From assembly GCA_907165065.1 (NCBI GenBank), contig OU015539.1:13236816-13300815 (forward strand): DNA of 64,000 nt, given 5' to 3'. This DNA comes from Caprimulgus europaeus. Lineage: Eukaryota; Chordata; Aves; Caprimulgiformes; Caprimulgidae. Positions 12,301-24,300 of this stretch are shown here, one piece after another; the first letter of the stretch is position 1; each line of letters opens with the position of its first letter. A program made the position numbers and the translations under genes. The notes below the pieces were generated by a model. That model was not told the DNA's origin. It saw only the letters and a list, made by a program, of their open reading frames with translations, and searched no databases.

Positions 12301-15300
12301 TTTTTATATCCTGGGTACATTAAATATCAGAATAAAAGAAAAACACACTATACCTTTTCTCAAGTTTTGAGCCAATGACAATGTGTAGTTAAAAAAGAAA
12401 AGAAAATTCCTTTATGCAATAAAATCAATACATCACTTGCATTTCTTTAGAGGTCTTCACTTACAATTCTTTTCTCATCAGCTTGTAAGTCTGGCTGAGG
12501 ACTGCACTAGAAAGTCTGCCCATTTTTGGAGAAATCCCTGTACTATCGCCCATCTTAGTGCAACTGTTCTGTAGGTGAGGTAAGTCGAGAAATGGAACTT
12601 TTCAAACTCAAAAAGATTCCTTTAGTTTTGGACCAATACAAAGCCTTCATCAATTCCAAGTAGAGTCACTACATTTTATTCCCAGATGGCTCCATTTTTG
12701 AGGCTCTAATATGAACCAAAGAGCTCTGTAAGTCCATTTCTGTTTGATCGCACGTTTACAGGTTTCATACATCAGTGCAATCAAGAGCATGGTTGATGAT
12801 CCAAGACATCCATGAGCTTTTATGAACCCATATTCACCTGCAGAACTGACACAGTTACAAGCTGATATGAATGTACAAACTGGCTGATGCATTTCAATTT
12901 GCAGGTGACGCAGCATGTGGCACAGGGAGCCAATCCCACCACAAAAGCAGCACAAAGAAATGGTTTTGCTTTAGAATGAACAGATCTAATATTTTGACAC
13001 ATTTCTGAAGATGCAGCATTTACAGAAATAGTAAAAAAGGAGGTATACATAACACTTTGAAACATATGCACTGATGCCCTGTAACTTAAAACGCTCACTT
13101 TTATAGCAAATACGGGAGCAAAGAAAAATCGCAAATGACCTGGGAACTGTAGAATACCAAAAAATGGGCAAGAAAGCACAGACTCAAGCATGCCACTAAT
13201 GAAGCATTTGCAGAGTCACAAAATGTCATATGGCACAGATGAGCCAAGCAGCAGCTGACCTGATAGGTGGAATTAGTTGGCAAGTGCTGCAGTAATTGTG
13301 CGATTGTGTAATTTCGTATACTAGCCAACTTAGCCTGATGTCTCCTTAATCGAATGAGAAGCAATGTTAGCTCTTCAGGCTGCAGGTATTTAGACACATT
13401 GTAAAGAGGAAATTAGCAGTCTTCAGGAAGAGTAACTGTAATTACATTTTTCACCTCAGTGCCCAGAAAGCAGTTACTTGACATGATTAAGTAATTATTT
13501 CATTAACTCTGCATTTGGTCAAATAAACACAGTAAAAGTTGAATTCTGTAATAACAGACAGCTCACCCCGTTCATGTTGCAGATAACGGCAAAATTCCAA
13601 CAGGCTTTACTGGGAGCTGGTTCAGATTAAGTTCTCGTTCAAGTTATTTATGTTTTAACTAATAAAAATACAACTACTATGTAAGGAGCAGGATTTTAAG
13701 ACTTAACAACAATGCTGTGAGGATACACAAGGAAAAGCTGCTCTTTCAACTTACCGACTTGCCATGCAAACTGGGTGCGCTGACGGTATGTGTCATGTAG
13801 CCCATAGCAGGCATCGAGCGTCGATCAATGTGGGTTGAGCTCTGTAAGAAGCCACAGCCAGAACTGTAAGGCTTATCTCAAGTGAGAGGTATCTTGCACT
13901 CAATGGAAAATCCAGAAGATAGGCAATTTCTGCCACAAAGTTTGTATCTGAATTCACAGTATGCTTAGATGAGGGTAACATTCATAGGCCAGCCAGATCC
14001 TCTGATGATTAAGTAAAACTTACGAATGAACAAACACAAATTTAGCACCCGTGACGCTGGGCAGAAGAGCGGATTCTGGCAGGGCAAGATGCCATTTGAT
14101 GGCCTCCCCACCATTTGATGTCTCCCAGAGAAAGGCTGGTTGGCTCATGCGCTCCAACAGCAGGTTCGTACTCCTTGCAGTAACAACCGTGAATGCCCTC
14201 TGTCAGCCAGGGAACACCAGGCTTCTGACATGAGTGACACCTTGTGGCAATGGCTTCCATTAGTACCAGTTTTATTAAATAATGGTATTTGATCTGCCCC
14301 TTTCTGCTTATAGCATGAAAACCTACTGCACACCCATTCTTTCGTCTTTCTCTTAATGCCAAACTTTTATGGCTTTCTTCAAGGCAGACTAAATGTCTCA
14401 TGATTTATTTTTATTCCTGTCTCTGAATTTCACTGAATGCTGTTCTGTTCTGCCCTTTTTTTTTTTCTTTTCTAAAGCATAACTGGATGGAAATTAATAA
14501 AGCATTCCAGGAAGGGGGGAGTATCACAGAATTCTGTAGACATATACATTTAAAGGTAAAATGACACTATGTACTTACATATGAAAACATGAATGTTTTT
14601 CTCCAGAAACTTTTACAGAAGTTTCACAGACAAGTTTTACAGATGAGGAAAATTGTGTTTCCCTATATTGGTAAAACTAGTATGACATAAAAAGTGTTTT
14701 ATTTTATGAGTAAGATTTATGCAGCTACACTGCACAGGAAGGAAAAAGACTACAGCACATTCCTTTGTAAGGGATGTAATGCTCCTTCTACTTACACATG
14801 GAGAAAAAACGATGTCTGGTATAAAATAATCAGGAGTTAAAAAAAAAAATATTAAATTTCCCATGCTGCACATCACTAGACTATTTCATCCTCTGACAGA
14901 ATACTATAAATCTATAAATGCTGAAAGACATCTGACAGCTAACCACATATACACTAGGAAAAAATCTAAACTGCGCATGAAGCTGGCGTGCAACCTAAAG
15001 TCATGGTCCTGAACCACACTGGGTACCTGAATTTACAAGTCTCTCTGCAAATACTCTCCCCAACAGAGCCTATGGTTCAGGTCAAAGAATTAGGCAAATA
15101 CAGAGGCTTTCATTTCCACTTATTGCAGTGTGAGAGCTACCAAGACAAGGAAATTCTGCATTGATTCAACCTTGAATTTCCCTAATTTCCTTAGGCAAAG
15201 AGAGACATGGGAGTACCGAACAGGGAAACCCCTACCACCTCTGGGTAAGAGGGTACAACGGTGTCTTCCAAAAAAAACCCAAAAAACCAAACCAAACCAA

Positions 15301-18300
15301 AAAAAACCCCACACAAATTCTGCAGAAGGTTAACGTTTCAGACCAATGCTATTTGATTTTGGTTAGCCTATTGCTACTGACTCTACAAAGGAATTAAACT
15401 AATAAATGCATTAAAAATTATTATGGTTTTAGCCATTACAAAAACTGAAACAGCCATAAGATTGACTCCACTAGCAAAACATGTAGAGAAAGCAGACATG
15501 GCAAACACTGAAGACTACAGGCATAAGTAAATAATCAAGGAAGAGTTCATCCTGCTGAGTTTTATACTCTTGACTACCTACTCTATACATTAAAATACTA
15601 CAATTTTATATTTTACACATATAAACATATGCCTCCCAGTTTTTGAATACTCCAAACCCATGTGATGTGCCACAAATTTTCCCTTCCAAACCAACGAAAA
15701 ATAATAAATCTCAAATGTTCAGAAAGATAAGAGTTTTAGGAGAAAATTTTTCATTGTATTAACTTTTACAACTTGCACAATCCTCCATGCACAAGGAAGG
15801 ATGCAATGAAAAGGACTGAATTAAATTATCAATGAATGACACCACTTATAGAATAGTCTGAAATCAGTTATACAAACCTTTACAGCATGATTTCGTATCT
15901 TCCTGGGTGACCCAGCAAAAGGGACATCTATAGTCTGTCTCTCGTCAGATGGTTTAACTGTGAGCCTTTCTGCAGGAGTATGCGGTCTCCTTGGGAGAAA
16001 GTTTTTTGGAGGTCCAGGTGGAGGAATATCAGATGGAGAGGGTGGAACAGATATCGATCGTGGAACATCTAATGAACTTTTTGACTTTCCACGATCAATG
16101 AAGTCTGAAGAACCTACATAAAGTGGGGCAGTGGGGCTGCCATGTTTAAATTGCTGTCTCTGCTGCCACTCGTAGAGCTGCCAAACAGTTCCATCCTTAT
16201 TTGCTTTCCTTTCCTCCTGGGACATCTTCAAGTGGCTAACACGATCTTGTGCATACTTGTAGTCACTCGGCAAATTGCGGTTTAGTAGTGGTGGTGAGCT
16301 CCCTGAAGGCTGCCTGGTATTCTTTGGCAAAGTGTGATAGTTTTCAGGAAAAGGTGGATTGGAACCCTGACGTGTAAGAGTCTGATCAGAAGTGAGGCTG
16401 TATAGGTGGGAAGAAAAAAAATAAAAATAAAAAAAAGGGTAAATTTTAGCATACATTGATGAGTGTGAGGGACTGATTAAAAAAAAAAACCTAATGACAT
16501 TAGCACAGGAGCTACACAACACAATATTCAAGAGTCATTTAAAAAGAATTTACGGAAATATTAAAGGAATATTAATGAAATGTACTCCGCACAAAAATAT
16601 TATAAAGTATTCATACAAAGATGCAGAGTATAAATACAGGCTTTTAATTTAGTGTCTATCCTAGGATGACCGACTAGAAATAAATTTAAGGGACAGCTGC
16701 ATTATGTACTTAGACCAAAAAGAATGCCAAGAACATGAAGAAAGGAATTATTATGTTTAAAGAATAAATCCGTAAATTAAAATATTTTTCACCAAAAGCC
16801 TGTTCCCCACTAGGTGGTGCAGTTTACGAACAACAAATGCATGCTCATTGTAAAAATTTACCTTAAAGTAAAATATCACCAATATCAGAATGGCTTTGGC
16901 ACCTCAAAAAAAAAAAAAGGTAAGAAATTGCTCAAAGTCCCTAAATCTGTATGATTCACTTTCACGTAATGCTACTGGTTCTACTGTTTTAAGCAACAGA
17001 AAGCTTTCTGGAACAGAAATCATCAACAAACTCGAATATAAAAAGAGGCATTATATCCTCTCTTTGGTACCGCATCCATAATGCACTTAAACTGTACAAA
17101 TGAATTCTTTTAGTAGAGAGAGAGATAGGACAGAACTGACAAAAGCTTTGACAAAGTGTATTTAGCTCCCTCTCCTACTTTGAAGACAAAAATCTTTCCA
17201 TAGCCTCACACATAAGAACCTGCTTGTCTAACTTCTGATTCTCCAGCTGAACATCTGAGTGTTTTGTGCTTGCAGCCATTCATCCACGCATTTCAGGATC
17301 TCCAAACAGAAAACCATTCTGCTAGACTTGCTACAGAGCAATAATACAAAAAAAACCCCATATAAAATCTTTTTTAAAACCCCAACAAATGAACAAATTC
17401 AGCATGTTCATCACTCCACTTGGTAGGCTCCACTCTCGGCATGAGAGGGAGACCTGATGGTGCGGGAACTGCAGGAATTCCACATGAAAGAAAAGGCATA
17501 TGGAAAAGAGTATCTTTGTTCAGCATCCAAGAATAACAGAAGCAGAGCTAAAAGAACGGCTACCAGTAACTGCTGCTCAGTAGTTGTCTCCATCTATTTC
17601 TGCTTGCAGCATTTGGTCCTATTGGGCTGTCTTGGAATATGGATGCTCTTGAGAGGATATCTAATTCCTCATGTCAGAAAGCAGAATAACTGCCCTGCAC
17701 TGCACAGAGGATTACAAATTCATAAAAACTCTGCTCTCATACCGCAGAACCTTGATGTCACCGCGAATTTCAAATAAAGGTTAAAGCAGGCATGAACAGA
17801 GGCAACTCAAAGACCAGCATTTAGTGGTCAAGCAATCTTCTTTATTTGTCTAGCTCATCACACGATGTGTACTCTGCATGTTCTGCACTGTGCTGCCAAT
17901 TCTTTCCATGTGAAAATCAAAGCAGTTGGTGGAAATGTGTTTTCCCTAGACAGGAATGAGAACTGAGAAAGCTTGGAGCAGGTAATGCTGTAAAAGGACA
18001 TCCGAGACAAGCAAGGACATATCTGCTGGTGGTTCCTCTGTGGAAAAAAGGGAAAGGGGGCTTGACCATTCCTATACCCCATCCTAGTGGAGCCCTCACA
18101 AAGGCATCAGCAAACTACGCAATGTTGCAAAACACTGGTTATTTTCTAATTGGACATGGAAGGGTAAAGTATTCAGATCAGCAGGAATTACTGGTAGCCA
18201 CAGCTGGCAGCTTCAGGAGTAAAAGCAGCCTGAAAACAAAGACCTCATGAGTTTTGGGGGAAAAAAAAGAAAAGAATCATGCCTTTCTTCTAGAAAAGGA

Positions 18301-21300
18301 TGCATTTGTCTGAGAGGAACCAAAAACTGGATGAAAGCAGTAGTGTGAGTAGCTGGGAAGTGCATTACATTGCACAGGGAAAGCCATACTCAAAGCTGAA
18401 CTTTAGAGGCCACTACCTACACACAGGAAGGCTGCAGTTTCTCAGTATACAAAGCAGGGAGAAACCTCCAGCTAAGATGATGGGGTTTAAGCAGGTGGTA
18501 TCTCTACCACACAAGGTTTCCAACCCTTAAAAATAATTTTTATTATATAAAAATAGTCACTAAGACAACATATATATTTCTATAACAGGGAAGGAACAAC
18601 TCCAAACTACTCAAATTAGTCCACAATGGACTGTGGACAACTGGGATCAAGAGTAAAAATGAGCAAAAGCAGCTGTTCTTTAGAATCTCTCTCTCTTGAG
18701 TGATGAGGTATAAAGAATACAAAAGGAAAGCAGACATTGAAGAGTGACAAAATGGCCTGATACCCTATTATATGATTACTGGCCATGAAAATCCTTCAGG
18801 GTCTGTAATGGGAAGCAACCGCACAGAAGATACTGTAAAAAGATAAACGTTCAAAAGAAAACAAATACAATTATTGGAAACACTACGCCCAGTCATGGGA
18901 ATGCACAGAAGCTAACAAAGACAAATAATGTTTCTTCCTTAAGCAAATCAGGAAGGAATGGAAAGTTTCGCATAAAAAGAAATGGTTAACACTGTATTTG
19001 CAAGGAATTACATTCCTCAGCATGACTACCTTTAGTTGGGAAATATCAAGCTTACATTTATCAGATTTATATATATTTTTAAAGTGCAAATAAACTGTTA
19101 GAAATAGCAGATTCTTTACAATTATGCAGGCACTGGAATCGGATCAAAGACTAATAATTTCTGGACAGCAGCAGCTGTTTGATGGTCCTAACCTTTAATT
19201 TAAAGCCAAAATCTCCTGAAAGCCTCCTTTCAAACCTCCTTCTAATTCTCTAGATCTCTCCTAAAGGCTGGCATGAACCTTACCAAAGTAGGTTTTCCCC
19301 TTTGCTGAGAACAGATGACTACCTGGGACATAACTGCAGTGTAGCTATCAGCTCACTTCCTGAGAGCTGAATCTCTAAAGTGCCAGCTAACATTTACTAC
19401 TTAGCAGTTTTGAATGCTTAAAAAAAAGGGGAAGTAAAATATCTATTTGAAAGATCTAAATATCTATATAAAAGGTGCACACCCTGCAAATAATGATACA
19501 AACAACCACTGTATTTGTATGAAGACTCTAGCTGAAAGAGTTTGTTCTTGTCATAATCAACTTGCTGGCAAGCACTGCATCTTTATACATCTGAGACAGG
19601 AAACAAATAAAACCATACTCATCCTATGTTCAAAAACTATAGAGGCTTTTAAATCCTCAGAGGTTCTTTATTTGTAAAATTTCAGGTGGAATAACAGTAA
19701 ACATGGAGCATCAAGAAATTAAGATGTCCACTCATACTTACTAAAATCAAAATGGAATGTCAATCAAATTATCACCTCTATCTTAAATTCCTACATCCTG
19801 AAATCAAGATGACAACTAACATGCCACTTTTATCCACCAGTTAAGTGCACTGCAACAACCTCAGCAGGCTGAGAGAAAGTGCCATTTAAAAAAAAAATAA
19901 AAATCAATCCATTAATCTTCATGAAGGTAACGTGCAATTTATTCTGAATGCAGAGAATATAACAGCATTTGTCCGAGAAAGACAAAGAAAAGAAGGCCAG
20001 GTGAGCTAAAATAGAACATAAAGAAAGTTCTTAAGGTAAGAAGAAAATTACTACATATATATAAAGTTAGATTTTGGTTGCATCACTGCAGTTAACTCTT
20101 GCTAAGTTTCACTGAACATTTACCAGCTCCAGCTGAGGTAGCTGGCTGTATCCAGAACAAATGCTGGCACCTGCAATGGCACTATGGTAACACTACACCT
20201 GATACACACCTGAAGTTGATTTACTGGCAAGAGTAATTAGGAAGAAAATAGTACTTATTTAGCTATCAGTCAAGCCTGTTCACTGCCTATACTTTTGATG
20301 TGAAAAACATCAACAGAAGTTTTCTTAAGCACTGGCAAATTAATTCAATAGTTTTATGTATTATTTTAGACTAATTCACCTGTGAGTGTAAGAACTAACA
20401 TACCAAGTACTTTTCTTCATTAAAGTCATATTCTCTGGGAAGCACCTATTGATACCCAAGCAAAAAAGATGCAAGCAAACTGACCCTAGCAGTCTAGAAG
20501 AAAGTTAAATAAAATCAAAAAGTACAAAGGCTTCTTTAAGGGTAATTCCAAAGATAAAAGAGTAGAAGAATGGACTTCCAAACAGAATTAGTAAGCATTA
20601 AATTTCTTACTGGATCCAAAATGACAAATATTAGCTTCAACAAACATTAAAAAAACCCACCCAAAATGTTTTCTCCCTCCTAAGAACCATATGCTAATGC
20701 CTCCTATTGTTCTATATTATAATTACATTTTAGCAGATTTATAAGGTACTAATTCATTAAGTTACCCATGTTTGAAAAATCCTCAGCATAGAGCCCAACT
20801 GTCTTCCCTGCAACTTGACACAAGGTGACGTTCTAAACAGATGCATATATACATCACTTCATGTTTTTCAACTGGTCGCTAATCTGACTGCACACTTTGA
20901 AAGTAAAGCAATTAAGAGATTTTCAAATTACCAAAGCATTCCAGTGTGCATTCTACCTCTTGGTACAATTTATGTAATTTTCAGGGAATAAAAAAGGAAA
21001 AGGGAATCTTGGAGACCATGAGAACTTCCTAGGACCTATTCATTAACTAAATGAATATACAGAGACCTTTCAATATGTGAGGCACACAGCGTGACTTTGA
21101 GTGCAGCGATCTGATACAGAGGAGCGAATGGATGTTTGGATCAGAAGGGAGTTAAAAAAAAATTTTAAATCACTCTTTACTTTTAAGTAGGAAACAAACA
21201 ATTCTCTATAATTTATACTGCGTAGTTGTTTATGAGTAAGAGGCAACTGAAGGTTGGGCTTCACTTTCTAGCTCTTCAGTTGTAGCAAATTTTAAGAAGC

Positions 21301-24300
21301 TTTAAGCATCCACAGTGAGTAAAACCAGTAAAAAAAAAAAAGCAGTAATCTAATCTCACTTTTTCTATTTGCAATATAGTGACAACATTAAAGGGATTTG
21401 ATTAGCCAATCCCATATTGACTTTCCCATGAGATAAACACCTGAAAAATACCATTCTGCACTGGAGGAGAAAGTAAGTTTTGTTATATATTGTCTCTGTA
21501 AAATACCATACTGATTTGCACTAAATGTACTACCAACACATATTTGGCACTAAATGTATTACCAACACATATTTGGCACTAAATGTATTACCAACACGTA
21601 CTTAGGGATGGGCCTATTACTAACCTTTTTGTATCTCCTTTTTGGACTTTTACCCAGTGCTCCACTTGAGCCATGTTACTTTTTCTTTGAATCTGTTTAT
21701 CTGGATTTGTTCTGGGAACAAACCCTCTTTTATATGAGCTGGTACCATTCTGCTCCACTAGGCCAGTGCTCATACTTAATGAACTAGGAAATGTTCCATT
21801 CTTCTCAGCTGGCTGAGGCTGAGCTACTTGGGACCGCGATGCATTCGTTAAATCTGGAAATAATGAATCAGCTTCTGTTAATGCATGCTTAGCCTTTCCT
21901 TTCTTGGTTTCCAGAGTTTCTTTTCTGTGGATATAACGCTCATCCTCTTCTTTTTCTCTTCTTATCTCTTCACGCTTATCATATCCAAGCATTTCAGCTG
22001 ATTTTTGATAACTTTCTTTTGTATCTGTAATCTCTGCCTTCACACACTCTTTACAGGCATCCACATGATTGACTTGGGGAACAGCTTGCTGATCCACTTT
22101 TTCAGTTTCTCTGAAAAGAAAATACATGTCAGTAATAAACACTGCTTCATTGTGAAAAGATGACTTGTTGGTCTTGTTACTATTTTAGAAAGGATATCCA
22201 CAAAAGCACCTTCTCCAGCCTGTGATAAATTTGACAGGAGTATGTTTATATATGCGCAGCAAAACCTAGTTATTATCCCAGCTAGACAAAAGTTACCTTT
22301 ACAGTGCTATCAAGGAAGAAGAAATAATTTATAAGCATCTGTAAAAATGAGTGAAAACACTAATACTGCATGAAAGAACTGTTCAACTTGTATAATATTA
22401 CGTAAAAACAACTGTGAAAAAAGAAAGTCTTCCTACCCTGGGCAACAGTGAAAGACAAAAAACCAAAACCAAACTGCCAACTGCTCATTTCAAAGTCAAA
22501 AAAGTCTTTCATATCTTTGTAGGTGCCCTAGGGCCTAGTCATTTCTGGCCAAGAGGACAGAACAGTATCTACATTTGACTCAGTACTGTAATTGCCCAGG
22601 AAATTTCTAACCCGGGAGCTCTTCCTGCAAAAAATAAAATAGAACAAATAATGGCCATTGCTCCTAACACATGCTGCAGTGCACACTAGTTTACTTATTT
22701 ACCTTATTGTCTCAATATTTCAAAAATTCCATACCTGAAATCTTGATATTAAACTTACAACACATTACAAAATGGCTACGGATGCTGAAAGCTTTGTGTT
22801 ACTTTTGACACATAATGTACTTCATTTGCAATTTTCTTTATCTCCTTAGAGTTATAAGGTTCTTGGCAACATTTTTTTCTCTTACAATTCAGTGGAGTAT
22901 CATTGACCTTGGAGGAGCAACTCTTCTTCTCTGAAACTAAGTTCAGCTCCTTTAAAGCTTTATGGAAGGTGAATTCCAAGTGCTGGGATCCTTTGCTTAC
23001 ATTTCATTTGCCAAAAGCAAGCACTAGTGAGAAACTGCACCATGACATTTTAATCCTCACAGCCCCAAGGTTAAAAGCAGGGTTGTCTCACAGTACAGAG
23101 TCGTCTTTCACAAGGAAAAGAATCACATTCCCAAAGTAAAAGCATCAAGAAGGCTACACCAACTTTAAGAAAAGGGAAAAACTGGAAGCACATAAAGGCA
23201 CAGCTGAATTAGTTTGCCTCTAGCACTAATTAAGAACAATGGCACAAAGGACATCATTCTTTTGTCACAGTGCTTTTTTCCTACACCGAGAAAAACATAA
23301 AAAGCTCTTACAAATACTAAAGGCCACCAAGGTAAGTAAAAAAATAAGCAGTTATTACCTGCATAAATTAGTTAATATTCATAACTCTTACACACTTACG
23401 ATTTACCCATCTGTTAACATTCTTTTCCCTCTTAACAGCATTTTAATCCTAGTTCTAAACACTCATTTGAAACAACTTGTTACTCTGCTGTCTTTTCCCT
23501 TTTATTTACTCTCCTCAAGGCTGCCAATTGGCTGCTGCAGGTGTATGAATTTGCTCACAAAAACTAACATTTTAACTGAAATTCCCTAAAAAATTATACA
23601 TATATATAGAAATATATAGTCACTAAAAGTGGGCACACAATTTGTGTGTACACACAAATACTGAACACCAGGTTTTCTTAATTATGTTACGTTAACCAAT
23701 TTGCAACAGAACGTAAATTAAAAAGAATTATTTCTTTAAAATGGGAATGTTTCATGCACACATTTACAAATATCACTTTCAGAAATCACCACCAATCTGA
23801 TTTTTTAAAAAACTATATATATAAATAAATACATATATTTAAAAAAAAAAATTAAAGCTAACAGTTTGTGTATTGAACTTGCCTCTTCAGTGAAGAGCGT
23901 GTTTGCATAAGAGCAGCTTGATTCATAGCCCGGATCCAGCTGTTCATATCCTCCTGGGTATCTGCACTGAAGTAGTATGTCCGCATCCCTGAATGCTCTG
24001 CCTGAGAGCCAATAACAGAATTCTTACTATAAATATATGCCCGCATACCTGTATGAACTGCCTGCAAGGGCGGGGAAGGAAAAGGAAAGGAAAAAGAAAT
24101 GAAAGTCAGACAGCCCTTTCATTTTTTCCCCCAGAAAATTTACTGTCACTTTTCCTGATATTTTTAAATAACTTCTTTGACTTTTTCTTGAATTTTCGGT
24201 AAAATTATTACACTGCCACAGAGGCTGTAGTGCAGCAAACTCAAATAGCACTCTCTGATCTTTACTGAAATCCCTCTACCTCTTTCTTGCACTATTAATC

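Noticed and set aside
12465..12568. Possible extra PLEKHA7 exon of 104 nt (acceptor CCTACAG, donor GTAAGT), reading NSCTKMGDSTG.
   Set aside because: Its length would leave phase 2, which gives an immediate stop or frameshift when joined to either the 11454 or the 9628 exon, and the peptide has no clear family match.
12820..13191. 123-codon minus-strand open frame overlapping the region beyond the 13260 donor.
   Set aside because: No family resemblance and partly a low-complexity hydrophobic translation; it lies in intron sequence and is not in phase with the gene.
23877..23878. GT donor 4-5 bases beyond the GC donor of the PH exon.
   Set aside because: Using it shifts the frame and produces a stop within a few codons of the next exon.
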